From contig MU001707.1 of the NCBI GenBank assembly GCA_010093515.1, positions 1-38,866 on the forward strand: a DNA stretch of 38,866 nt. Reading direction: 5' to 3'. This DNA is from Lineolata rhizophorae (lineage: Eukaryota > Ascomycota > Dothideomycetes > Lineolatales > Lineolataceae). Made by a program: the position numbers and the translations under genes. The notes beneath the pieces were generated by a model. The model was not told the DNA's origin and searched no databases. It worked only from the letters and a program-made list of their open reading frames with translations. Below, piece by piece: positions 1-9,320 of this stretch (the first letter of the stretch is position 1; each line of letters begins with the position of its first letter).

Positions 1-164
1 GAGGTGCTGTCGCGTTGTGGAGTGGTTCCAGCCATCCTGCGAGTGACGGTCTTTTTGCTGACTGAGAACGCGTCAGCAGCTGCTCTGATGCTCCGAAACT
101 CCTTGGTTTCGATGGATTTGATGGCCAAATTGACTTTGGCTTCGTACGAGAGCTCTTCAGCCAT
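1..164 (-). CDS. Fot/pogo-type transposase, N-terminal 54 residues (partial)
   Basis: Reading from 164 leftward gives a protein that begins MAEELSYEAKVNLAIKSIET and continues with an alternating helical stretch ending SVSKKTVTRRMAG. This is the layout of the N-terminal psq/CENP-B-like helix-turn-helix of fungal pogo-family transposases, which binds the terminal repeat before the DDE domain. The ATG sits about 40 bases inside the terminal repeat, the usual position for these compact elements. No stop occurs in the visible part. The catalytic domain is outside the window, so activity cannot be assessed. Confidence 0.78.
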   Translation of the reverse strand, partial: MAEELSYEAKVNLAIKSIETKEFRSIRAAADAFSVSKKTVTRRMAGTTPQRDST

Positions 165-204
165 AGGTGGTGGAGAAAATTGAGATGTAAGTTGATGGGC
201 GTGT

Positions 205-259
205 CAGGATGGCTGGGTGGGCCACTATGTTGTGTGGGCCACTAGGTGGTGGATTACGT
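205..259. repeat. Terminal inverted repeat of the left transposon copy
   Basis: 55 bp that match the reverse complement of 38812-38866 at about 53 of 55 positions. Inside it a 17-bp unit containing GTGGGCCACTA is present twice in tandem; the second unit is exact in the right-hand copy and has two mismatches here. Doubled motifs of this kind in a terminal repeat are often transposase-binding sites (inference). The flanking TA at 260-261 fits mariner/pogo target choice. Confidence 0.85.
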
Positions 260-366
260 TATGCTACGAAGCGAGCGGAAGTTGGTTTTCACCACGATAC
301 GCGAGATTGCGTACGTAAACCATACTACATACAAAATCAAACGATATGAAACAGCCCCATTCCGAC
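259..366 (+). repeat. Dispersed repeat R1, copy 1
   Basis: About 108 bp nearly identical to 6832-6942, in the same orientation, with a 3-bp length difference in the middle. The transposon copy on the left inserted at the TA inside the first bases of this repeat. The repeat carries no ORF I recognise and no obvious terminal inverted repeats; its full family length is unknown because the left part may be beyond the transposon. Confidence 0.8.
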
Positions 367-1088
367 GCGCTTCGCTCCCACAACCTCCTCCCAATAACAA
401 AACACCTCAAAAATCTCACAACAGGTCTTGTCTATACATGGTTTAGAGTCTGAATGCCGGGCCAAGTCCTCACAAGTTACCGCTGTCCATATCTCGCCAA
501 GATTACTTCTAAACCAAATTATGTTCAGTGTCTCCCCCAACCTATCGAGATCAATCACCAGTGAGAGCGCCCGCGTTGCGTGCTATTCGTGAACTGTAGA
601 CTTTTCCGCTAACCGTCGTGCCAGATCAATCGTCTATCCCTTCTTTCCCTCTCTCGTATTCTCAACAGCGGCACACTGTAGACACTTCGAGCTTTCTAGC
701 TATTCATTGCTCCTTCGCGAAGCCACTTCGACACTCGCTGATGTCTCTCGCTGTATGCATCATGGGCCACCGTACCCTCGTCGGAGGGATTCCATTCCAG
801 CCAACGCTCGCCACGCGTCGACGACTCTGACCTCATTTGTTCATCAATATGGGCCTGAGGTAGGCGAAACAGCAGTGATGGGGTCACGAGAATCCGCCGG
901 ACTGGACTTTTTGGCTCTTCACCTAGAGAAGATGATCTAATTTGTGAAAGTTCGCTCGACCATTGCCGTTCGCACCTTGGGCGAGACACGTCGGCGATGA
1001 TGCGGCTAGGATTTGGTGATGCCAGACCATGGTCCAGGCCGTTCTACGCCTCTGCCGTAGTGCCAGCTAAGACGTTTCCCTGACTCCC
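367..1088. other. No recognised gene
   Basis: Only short overlapping open frames on both strands (for example 618-830, 707-940 plus; 696-989 minus) with no family motif. I see no RNA gene, no clear promoter and no repeat here. Confidence 0.5.
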
Positions 1089-1451
1089 ATGGGACAGATT
1101 TTGCAGGTGTTGCAGCGCATCGTTGCAGCTAACTCTTGTAGAAACGCTTCCACTAGAGTTCAAACACGTCACGTAGAAGAGGCGGGCGTTGACCAACTGC
1201 TTCTTTTGATTCGTGCAATCTCCAAGACTTCTGCCAATCGTAAGGAATTTGTAGAGCGTGAGGACGCCGAAAGGGCCCCTCTTCCTGCCTCAGACCGACT
1301 TCTAATGCCAGATGTGCTGATGATCGCAGAATCATACGAGGATCGTTTACTCCCACTCCCTCGAACTGGCGCAACTGGCCAGCGACGCCGATACCAGCTG
1401 CCCGTTCAGACCCTTTTGGCCCTCCATCTCGGCCGCACCCCTTCGCGATAG
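1089..1451 (+). CDS. Hypothetical protein, 120 aa (unrecognised)
   Basis: An open frame that starts at an ATG in the context CCCATGG and encodes 120 residues. The middle, about residues 30-95, looks like real protein: it is leucine-rich and mixed-charge, with a segment around ISKTSANRKEFVERED followed by a proline- and leucine-rich stretch. I do not recognise a family. It may be an exon or remnant of a larger gene, because weakly open frames lie upstream in the same direction. No introns or regulatory signals could be assigned. The call rests on composition only. Confidence 0.3.
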   Translation: MGQILQVLQRIVAANSCRNASTRVQTRHVEEAGVDQLLLLIRAISKTSANRKEFVEREDAERAPLPASDRLLMPDVLMIAESYEDRLLPLPRTGATGQRRRYQLPVQTLLALHLGRTPSR

Positions 1452-2695
1452 CACAATAGGGAATGATGAGATCGCAGGATGTTGGATGTCACGGTTGCAA
1501 CTCACAATAAAAGCTGGCTGGGATACGGGATACAGTGACGGGAAATCCATAATCATGAAAGGCGACTGGTAGAAAGAAGGCGCCAGATCACGTTTAGGCG
1601 TTGAATCGGCTTCCCCCTTTCGTGATCGCACAGATGCTGACGCTACGACGTCCATGCATGCAGACACCCTTGAAAATATCTCGGGACATGATCTGATGAA
1701 TTGAGGATAGTAGCACCTACAGGAAGGAACAAGGGTAACCGGGGGGAGTTGAGAGGGCAAAATGGTTCCAGTCTCTATTTAAAGGTAAGTCGTTTCCTCG
1801 TCTTCCTGCGGTCCCACAGCACCTAGACATCCTCAACGATTGAGCTATAGAGACTCGGATCTTTCGATGTTCATCGGTCTAGAATTACACCTTTTATACA
1901 CTACAACCGTTCGCCGGAGCTGAAAACTGTACCAAAGCACGCCCGCTGACCTATTGTCGCTCCTCTCCAGATCGTCGAGTCCGTCGTGTTCTTGAGTGGC
2001 TCCACAGATGGGCACATGCCGGCATCTCAGGCGAGCAGACTCCGTCGAGATTTTGAAAGCGACCAGGGCGACAGCGATGATACCTTCCTTTTAGGGAGCG
2101 CATTCGACGTCAGCATGGACTTTGACATCAACGCTGACCTTGCCCCGATAACGCCTCTTCTCCGAAAGAATAAACACGCCGATTCCTCGTCACAAACGAA
2201 TTGAGAGGGAGGGTACTAGCATAAGTTTGGTCCTAGGAGCATTCAATCGAATGCCGTGATAGAACGGACCGTGATATACTCTGCCGCAGACGATGAGGAT
2301 TCGAACCGCTCAGACAGCTGCTAAGTGTATATTGAGGACGACCAAGGATCGCGATCCTCTCCATGTCCTCAGGCTAAACCATTCAACGGACACGGTCTCT
2401 CGCTGGGCCATTGCAGCAGCAGACGGTTCAGGGAAGGGAGACAGTGGAAGCCTACCGCGTGCCCGAGCGGTGAACATGATCTCTTCTCCCTCTATGAGTT
2501 CTACGGATATTCTCAACTCGGAGCAGACCCGACAGTTTCTCAATGCCTGTGACGCCGAACATCGTCGATGGTAGAAGAGCGATTACCAGAGCAAGACCCC
2601 CACATCGTTCACGATAGGGGATTCCAACTTCACTCGAGTGTTCCGCCGGAGCTTTGGATATAGTAAATGTCCCTGTCGGCGAGTAGTCTTTAAGC
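1452..2695. other. No recognised gene
   Basis: Contains two short plus-strand frames (1986-2204 starting at GTG, acidic; 2293-2574) and shadow frames on the minus strand. A splice-donor-like AAAGGTAAGT occurs near 1780. None of it could be assembled into a gene I trust. Confidence 0.4.
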
Positions 2696-2875
2696 ATGAC
2701 TGACACCGCCAAGCCATCGAGGCCCGAGAGTTTCCGAAAGCGTCGTTCGGAGCGCTTGAAAACCTTGAAGACTGTAGATACCACAGAAGTCACGGCAGAC
2801 GAGCGAGCCTCAAAGCGTAGGAAACAGTATTCAAGGCGCACGAAACGACCGCGACCCGTGGACCGCAAGGACTAA
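2696..2875 (+). CDS. Small highly basic ORF, 59 aa (possible gene tail)
   Basis: ATG at 2696 and TAA at 2873-2875 enclose 59 codons. The peptide is lysine/arginine-rich with clusters RKRRSERLK near residue 14 and SKRRKQYSRRTKRPRP near residue 41, typical of nuclear-localisation-like tails. Similar RRSxRL stretches occur in the N-terminal part of the DUF7924 gene in this window, and basic tails are seen in fungal kinase families, but no folded domain is visible. It could be the last exon of a decayed gene. The function is unknown. Confidence 0.3.
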   Translation: MTDTAKPSRPESFRKRRSERLKTLKTVDTTEVTADERASKRRKQYSRRTKRPRPVDRKD

Positions 2876-3592
2876 TAGTACCGCGTAGAGCGTCTGCTCC
2901 AAAAAAAAAAGATAGTGTATTCTATCCAATAGATAAAACATCTTCGAAAGGACCCTCTTTTGGTCCTCTCACCCGACGCCAATCCACGCATCATCCCAAA
3001 ATTTCACGCAGGCTGGGTTGACATTCACCCCGGCTCCGTCGAATCAGCACTCGAAGACTTTACAAACCCACGGCACGATCAGTCCCGGATGGAACTGCTT
3101 CAAGGAGCGACGGGATTCCTCGTTGAATGGCAGGAATACTCCCTGGAAAAGGCTTCCTAGGTCCCCGAACTCAGTATCCATGATGGTTTTCACGCCTCTC
3201 AACGATGGCAGTGGGGGTCGCTCAGATTCAGCCGACTCTCATCAAGAGATTTTCAATGCCGGCAACCACGCTCCAAAGTCGACTCGAAGCAGATTTTCGA
3301 GCATTTTACCATCGCAACTGTGATCGGAGCTGGACGACTGCCGTCTGAGGAAGTACATGATGGTGGGAATGCCTTGGAACTCGATCCTGGAACAGTTCCC
3401 GATTCGCAACGAGCTTGAAGTCGACGCATGATGGAAGACTTATCTCGCAGGTGACGAAGACGGTGAGTGCTTTCTCTTGCTCCAAGGCATCGAATTAAAC
3501 CCCGTATCTCTAGATCCCTCTAGTTCCGCGTAGGATCTATTTCTTTTGCTACTCGTACTAGGTCATGACATGGAAGGTGTTAGAACTAGCAT
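2876..3592. other. No recognised gene
   Basis: Two overlapping plus-strand frames (2960-3160 and 3018-3323) have unremarkable composition and no motif. There is an A10 tract near 2900. Nothing else could be supported. Confidence 0.4.
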
Positions 3593-3671
3593 GCCCTAGC
3601 CTGCAACTAGCCAACTTGGCCAAAAAAAATGGCATAGTATCGCACTTCAGTGCGATACTGCTGGCTAGGGA
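3593..3671. repeat. Nested inverted repeat / hairpin
   Basis: A perfect 11-bp stem, AGTATCGCACT at 3636-3646 against 3649-3659, is separated by only two bases. It is nested inside a second, outer pair, CCCTAGCC near 3594 and GGCTAGGG near 3663. A TATATATA run follows at about 3671-3680. Such a structure could be the centre of a small foldback element or an extruding cruciform (inference). Confidence 0.7.
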
Positions 3672-3691
3672 CTATATATATGCTAACAGAA

Positions 3692-3721
3692 GGAGGCCAT
3701 TTTCTGGGAGGCCATTTTCTG
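3692..3721 (+). repeat. Perfect 15-bp tandem duplication
   Basis: The unit GGAGGCCATTTTCTG occurs twice head to tail at 3692-3706 and 3707-3721. It lies just downstream of the hairpin and the TATATATA run. Its role is unknown. Confidence 0.75.
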
Positions 3722-4133
3722 GAAGCTGACACGCTGCAGCATGATTCCCGGGGCGACAGCGGCATCTCCGAGAACGCAGGAGCGTGAAAAGTTATTGATC
3801 GGACTGGCGACGACGAACAATGCGCGACATGCTTCAACGTGCTTGGAAACGGGAGCGGCGAAGCCGCCAATGTCATTGCTTTCGCTACCTGCGGACATGT
3901 ATGATGATGCTCTTGCGACCTGTGGTGAGTATCCCCACACTCTTTCATGCTGAGAGAAACTAGGCTCCAAAACTTATTAAAGATAATCTCAATTAGATAG
4001 CTGAATGTAGACTAGCTCCATACCGCCCCCTCCCCTCCTGGCCCCCCCCCCCCCTTTTTTTTTTTGGAAAATGGTGCTATTTGAGGCTGTAGAATCGTGA
4101 CGCAGTGTACTAAGGTGGGAAAGATTGGTAGTA
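3722..4133. other. Downstream spacer of the DUF7924 gene
   Basis: Holds one short plus-strand frame (3741-3953) with no recognised motif and a striking homopolymer junction near 4040-4066, a run of about 13 C followed directly by about 11 T. The stop codon of the minus-strand DUF7924 gene is at 4136-4134. Confidence 0.5.
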
Positions 4134-5744
4134 TCACTTATCGCAGTTCTTCTCCGGCGAGGTGTTCGGCACCGCACTTCCTGCGTCAGCAATGCCCGAC
4201 TGATTTCTACGCTCGCTCGGCGAAGATTCGGATTTCTCTGGAAGCGGTGGGTTATCAAAGTCGAAATCAAACGGTAGCTCGTCAACGACGGAACGGATCC
4301 TGTCTAGGTGCATTGGCATCCATGTCTCATAGACATTCTTGACAAACTTATATGCTGTCCATTTTTCTCGCCCATCAAGCGCTGTAAAGTCGAACGAGTG
4401 AATCAGATAGCGATAGAAGGTGGTCTCCTCTTTCGTGATCACGGGATAGTGACCGAAGATTCGCACATTCTGGTGATCATGCGATACCGAAAACGCCAGG
4501 ATCTCCCGGTCAATCTCCTTTTGGCGCTTGACGAGTTTGAATATCTCGACAATGGCCCTTCCTGCCAGTGTCATGCTATGTGCATTCTGGCGGTCGGCGA
4601 TTGCCAGGCCCGCAGTGGTGCCTTTGACTTCGCAGGCCAGAAACGGGAAGTACATGTACTGCGTGGCCATGAAAAAGGACTGGTCGCCGTCCACCAAGTC
4701 GCCAATAAAGGGCGCGAGCTTCTTGAGCTGCTCTTTCGAAAACGCCTTGGGCTTGAATCCGACGGAGTAGTCCGGCTGCGGGCGTGTCCTAGTCAAAGGG
4801 ATGGAGTGGACCCAACCTTCATTGACACTTTCAGCCAAAACTTCTAGCGATCTAGCGCCAAACGTGGCGAAGGTCTCGGCAGAAGGGACGATCAATCGAG
4901 TGATGTCCTGAACGATCCTTGCTTCATTTCTGTCTTCTATGTTTTGGCAAGTGCGTCGGAATATGTCGTCCCGAAACAACGACTCGGCAGGGACCGTCTG
5001 CTCTGCTCGAAGCAAGTCTAGACACATGGCTCGGCTGTTCTCCGTAATCCCCAAATCCGAATTTTGCATGAAGCTTCCTTTGGCTTGAAATGAAATTATG
5101 AAGCGCGAGCCATGATATGATGCGCTCGATTCTCCTGGCTTCTGATCGGTGGATGTGGTCGATATGGGGGAGGGCGTCGACCTCTTCCTCGGACGCAGAT
5201 GGCTCATTATGCCCGGCTCAAAGTATTCCTTAGGCCAACGGTGTTCTCTCCGCCAGTAATCAACAGGATTAATAGGCGCCCTACTCGCAAGTTCCGCCTC
5301 CCGACCTGCCGGTCTGCTTGGAGCGGCAAGGCTTGCAGAAGCTTGCGGTGACCTCGGCGAGGGTACGTTTACGATGTCGGCAGATAGCTCTTCGGCTTCA
5401 GGTGGCTGTTTCGAACTTGTAGGCCGCGAAGTAGTCGATCGATTCTGCGAAAGTCAGCTCGAGCCAGCCGGTAGAGGGAAACGGCGGTGACATACCGTTG
5501 CTTTCTTCGCGGAGGGAGGGTGTTGCTGGCCAGAACGGTTGCCAGACTCAGGGTTCAGGCGAGCGCTCCTACGGAGAGGCGTTTGCGGTTTCGCTTTGCT
5601 GACGCCCTGAGGATGTTGCCCTGCCTGCAAGTCAGTCGGGGTCGTCGGCCGGGCAGACCGGCACGCACCTCTGTCTCCTTGTTTGGTCTGCATCTGCTTG
5701 CGCGAGCGCTTCAGAGGCGCTAACTCGCTGCGACGGGTGGCCAT
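4134..5744 (-). CDS. DUF7924-family protein with PD-(D/E)XK nuclease-like residues
   Basis: Two exons, 5744-5496 and 5444-4134, joined by a 51-bp phase-0 intron (5495-5445; donor GTATGT, branch-like CTGAC, acceptor CGCAG), give 519 residues. I chose the ATG at 5744 because exon 1 (83 aa) then contains the basic RRSARL motif seen in this family. The linker runs to about residue 140, followed by a family-like PVDYWRREHRWPKEYF and then the conserved C-terminal half. The order there is RPQPDYSVGF (Asp308), a FFMATQYMYFPF segment, CEVKG (Glu355, Lys357), DRQNAHSM, SHDHQNVRIFGHYP and FDFTALDGREKWTAYKF. The Asp...Glu-x-Lys spacing is that of PD-(D/E)XK nucleases (inference). The frame is intact and the length is as expected for the family. 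The biological role of the family is not known to me. Confidence 0.75.
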
Positions 5745-6831
5745 TTGGACTGCCAGGAAGCGTAAGAGAGTCTTCTTATAGCGGTGGCACGTCCGGTGGT
5801 TGAAGGGTGCAAACTGCGAAGCTGCGGGGACAACGTTGAGGCTGCCAGAAAGAAGTCGCAAAGTCCCCGAGCGATTCGGCTTTGTCCCACACGAGGCTCT
5901 TGGCACGAGAGACAACAAAGCTCTTTGAGCACCGCGCCCGGGCTCGCTTCCGTCGCCGCATCGGAGCATGGGTTGGCGTGTAGGCGTGCGATGTGCAAAA
6001 CGATGGAGGCAAGCACATGGATGCGTAGAGTTGAAAAGTTTGACAGGATGAGGTGGAAACTGAGGTGCGCCAGCTTCCCGGGTCGATCGATCCCGGGAGA
6101 TCGTCGGGCAGGGGGGGCGAGCACGCGCGTGAGCAGGGACGAAACCAGCCGATTGGCCCGCCCGGCCGCACGTACCTGCAGGCCGGGGCTCGTCCCGCCG
6201 CCGCGGGGCGGTAGGGGTCCAAGCTTTGTGCCGCGTCCTAGCGCGCCATCGTCCCGGGCCGGAGCGAGGAAGCCGCCGCGCTTCTCTCCGGCATCGAGTT
6301 GTTTTTTTATTCAAACACACTACGGAGTGCCTGTCATCGACGTGTAGCCTGAGATAACCTTCTGATAACCAAGGCAAGAGGAAAGCTTAGGGAGTTCCAT
6401 ACCAGCAGGAAAGAGTTCGACGTACGCCAACAGGCGATTGGAACTCCACGGCACGGATAAACCATAGACCCGTCGCGGCTTGCCCGCTCGCGCCTGGATA
6501 CACTCAAAGAGCGGTTGTAAGACTGGTAAATAGGATGCAGTTTCGAAGCTTGTGAAACTAAGATTCATAGTACTTCTAGCTGTTTTCTAGTGCTATTTGG
6601 TTCGTTGTTCTCTCGGAATCGCCGCGGTCGAACGTTATTTGATATAACAAACTGGCAAGAGTGGCAAGGCCCAGGATATGGCTGTTGCGGCTTCATCTGG
6701 TAAGAAAGCCCAAGAGGGAAAGAAGGCGAACTGTGAAGAGGAGGAAGAAGAGAAGAAGGCAAACAGCACGGGCAAAGGGTCTAAGTGATAAAGTGCAGTA
6801 ATGTCTGTTGGAATATGGTATATTTGATTGG
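5745..6831. other. Upstream region of the DUF7924 gene; no firm gene
   Basis: GC-rich up to about 6300, with overlapping frames on both strands that have no family motif. A minus-strand frame at 6568-6320 (82 aa) has protein-like composition around LFECIQARAGKPRRVYGLSV, but I do not recognise it. From about 6700 the sequence is purine-rich on the plus strand. A T8 tract lies near 6301. Confidence 0.4.
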
Positions 6832-6942
6832 TTATGCTACGAAGCGAGCGGAAGTTGGTTTTCACCACGATACGCGAGATTGCGTACGTAAACCATACTA
6901 CATACACTAAAATCAAACGATATGAAACAGCCCCATTCCGAC
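6832..6942 (+). repeat. Dispersed repeat R1, copy 2
   Basis: About 111 bp matching 259-366 in the same orientation at very high identity. This copy keeps its left neighbourhood uninterrupted, so it shows what the repeat looked like before the transposon joined copy 1. It lies 90 bp downstream of the APH-type pseudogene. Confidence 0.8.
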
Positions 6943-7031
6943 AATGTCCTCCGACCGAGACACAATCACTGTAGGTGGCCTTTGTCTTTTAGTTGCTAAT
7001 TGGGCCGAACAATTAAGCTTGATACCCTAAC

Positions 7032-8648
7032 TCACTCCTCCGATGCTTTAGCAGCCCCTCTTTCATCGAACAAACTTCGCAGGTCTCGGTCGTACTGTTC
7101 CTTCTCGGCAAACTTCTTCGCAACAACATCCTCCGAATTTTCACACCGAAATTGCGATACAATCTCTTCGGCATTCAGAGACAGAGTACTAGAGAATCTC
7201 AGGTAGAGATGGCTCTCAAGAAGGAAATACATAGCGTTCACAGACTCTAAACAATGCCAAAGCCACACTCCCTTGGATTCCCACATCGCGCTAGCAGGAT
7301 ATCGTGCTCCTTTCACGCCAAACTCTTCCGCTCTTCATTCTCGAAAATATGCATTAACTCCTCTCGCCCCTTGTTGAACTCATGGAAATGCTTTTCTTTT
7401 ATCTGGTCAATGCCTCTTCCAGTGAGCCAGTAGGGCACCGTAAGCATCTCTACAGGGAGACAGCAGATCCACTCCAGATCAATGAGACATGAAATGTTCC
7501 ATTCTTGGTTGACGAAGATGTTACTCGCGTGAAAGTCGGTAAGTTGGAGTATGAACGGTCCTTCGCGAAGTTCTTGCTTTAGGTAATGATGCGAGAGCGC
7601 CCGGAGCAACATCTTAACTGCCATTTGGCCACGGCAGTCTCGCTCATCGTACACTGCGTTTGGCTGGCCAAGGAAACGGTTATTATGGGATGTGAACAAA
7701 TCCGATATAAAAGCATCGGTGCACGTATACGTGTCGCTCCTTTGCAGTACCCTTGGCGCCCCATCATTCTCTAGTATCATATTTGAACAAGAAAGCGGCC
7801 GGTTTATTGGTGCGATGGTGCCATCGGCATGAAAGCGGAATGACCCTATTCTCGGCTGAGGGACACGGGAAATGATCAGGCGAGCCATCCCTCGAAAAAG
7901 GTCCCCTTTTCTGCTCGGCTCTTCCCGATTTTCATCCCGTGTTTTGGACAGCATCTGTCCTCTGCTTGGCTCTATGAACTCGACTATCATGTACCCAGTG
8001 CGCAGATGGTGGGCAATCGGGCTGCGGGAATATTGCGAGAGGACAGGGTATCGAAGGAGGGCATAGAGGTGACGCCAGACCGTGTGAGTAAAACGGACAT
8101 AGAAAGGTCGGTGAGTTTTGTGAATAAACTAGTGTTCCAAGCCAAATGGATGTTAGTGGCAGACAGTAAGAATGGAAACAGCATGAACCAGAGCTTACAT
8201 GACGGCCGCCTGAGAAGCCAAACCCAAATAAGTGGGAAGTAGGGATATCGTGACAATTTTTCTGCACCCACGCGTATGCACTCACTTCTCATTCGAGCTT
8301 TTCGTCCACCGTGCCAATGTATTCAGCTTCGGCAAGCTTGTGCGGTATAGGACAGCGCGTGATGGTCTTCCTAGATGCACCACCGGATTTTACCTCGACC
8401 GGTATGCAGACATTAAAGGTGCCTCGGATCCACGCATGTTGGCTAAGGACGATACAGTCGCTGTTCCCGTCTAAACCAAGATGGTGAGCGGTGAGACCTT
8501 CGATCGCACTCCTCTGCTTCCTGAAATACTTGTCTGAGTTCTTGGTCTTCGAAACGTAGGTCAGTTGGCTGATGACGTTGTCTTCAATCTCTACGGCAGC
8601 CTCGTATGTACTTGGACCATGGTCGAGGAGTTCGAACGCAGGAGGCAT
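7032..8648 (-). pseudogene. Decayed fungal APH-type phosphotransferase
   Basis: The minus strand reads as one member of the large fungal aminoglycoside-phosphotransferase-like kinase family. From the ATG at 8648 come MPPAFELLDHGPSTYEAA, then HHLGLDGNSDC, WIRGTFNVCIPVEVK, PHKLAEA and GTVDEKLE. These are followed by AYAWVQKNC and GFGFSGGRH, a 70-bp phase-0 intron (8198-8129, GTAAGC...CACTAG), FYVRFTHTVWRHLYALL, GYMIVEFIEPSRGQML, the catalytic-loop-like LTDFHASNIFV with CLIDLEW, and a C-terminal helical tail. Two lesions are visible: an in-frame TGA at 8291-8289, where relatives have a Cys, and a one-base frame change near 7316 before the tail. The substrate of this family is unknown. The gene is probably dead, although one assembly error could hide a single lesion. 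Confidence 0.75.
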
Positions 8649-9171
8649 GGCGGAAAGGATCGCTGTGGCGGATTGAACCAAGTAGTCAAAAAGGCTTTGT
8701 CTGATATTTCACCGAGCGTTGCTGAGTTAGGAAATAAAGAGAGACAGCTGTAAACGCGTCAAGTATCAGCCGAACTGCACGTGAGGCGCAGTTGCTGTTG
8801 AGCATCATAGAGTGTACGGCGTCAAACTGAATGTAAGTATGCTGCACGAAGCGAAACCGGGGCCGGCATTATGCAGCCCCGAACTCACGTGGTATTGCTG
8901 CCATTTATCATGGCTACGACAGTTAATTCGCGTTATTTTGCCAACCCAAGATATTCCGAAGGGCTACCGCGCGACTAGTCAGATTGTGTCAGACTGTATT
9001 TAGTGTACCTACACTTACTTATATTACCGTGTTGGATCAGGGATTGATATACGTAGTTTTCTGCGCCTTACTGCTCCTTCCAATAACAACACACTTCAAC
9101 TTCACAGATTGTAGCTAGAGTGCCTGCACTCGCTTACGTTGCTGTGTTAGTTTAGATTTTGCCTTTACATG
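8649..9171. other. No gene; contains a diverged repeat copy
   Basis: Apart from the inverted R3 repeat copy at about 8805-8925, I see nothing: frames are short and AT content rises toward 9100. Confidence 0.45.
8805..8925 (-). repeat. Dispersed repeat R3, diverged inverted copy
   Basis: The reverse complement aligns with 34574-34690 and 38469-38570. It shares the ordered blocks ATGGCAGCAATA, CGTGA, CTCGGGGC and AATGCCGGCCCCGGTT. It is clearly more diverged than the other two copies are from each other. The element class is unknown. Confidence 0.55.
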
Positions 9172-9320
9172 ATCAATGTCATGGAGATCCAGAATGGGTA
9201 GGCCAAATCCATTGACATTGGAATGATAGTGCTATCTGGAACTGCATAAACGCACTTGTAGGGCCCCTGTCGGGGTCGGCAAACTAGGTCCCAATAAGCC
9301 ACCCAATATTCTCATAAATA
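9172..9320 (+). repeat. Dispersed repeat R2, copy A
   Basis: About 149 bp that align with 11826-11970 and 35928-36072 in the same orientation. Shared blocks in order: CCATTGACATTG, GTGCTATCT, CTTGTAG or near variants, CCTGTC, GGTAAACT or a near variant, AGGCCA/AAGCCA and ATATTCT. Many differences are transitions. No ORF and no clear RNA-polymerase-III boxes. Confidence 0.7.

Larger units (their letters stand above)
1..259 (-). mobile_element. Fot/pogo-like DNA transposon, 5' end (continues left of window)
   Basis: The right-hand limit of a Tc1/mariner-superfamily (Fot/pogo-type) element. A transposase start codon lies at 164-162 on the minus strand, and a 55-bp terminal repeat at 205-259 ends in ACGTAATCC read inward, next to a TA dinucleotide at 260-261. 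The boundary is supported independently: the sequence that resumes at about 259 is a copy of a repeat also found at 6832, where no transposon precedes it. The element continues beyond base 1, so its length, far terminal repeat and integrity cannot be judged. Confidence 0.8.

Noticed and set aside
2285-2310. tRNA-like B-box (GGTTCGAATCC on the minus strand)
   Set aside because: The T-arm stem does not pair and no acceptor stem or anticodon arm can be folded around it.
5454-6377. 307-codon minus frame as one long protein
   Set aside because: Only its last part (from the ATG at 5744 to the donor at 5496) fits the DUF7924 exon 1; the rest is GC-rich shadow.
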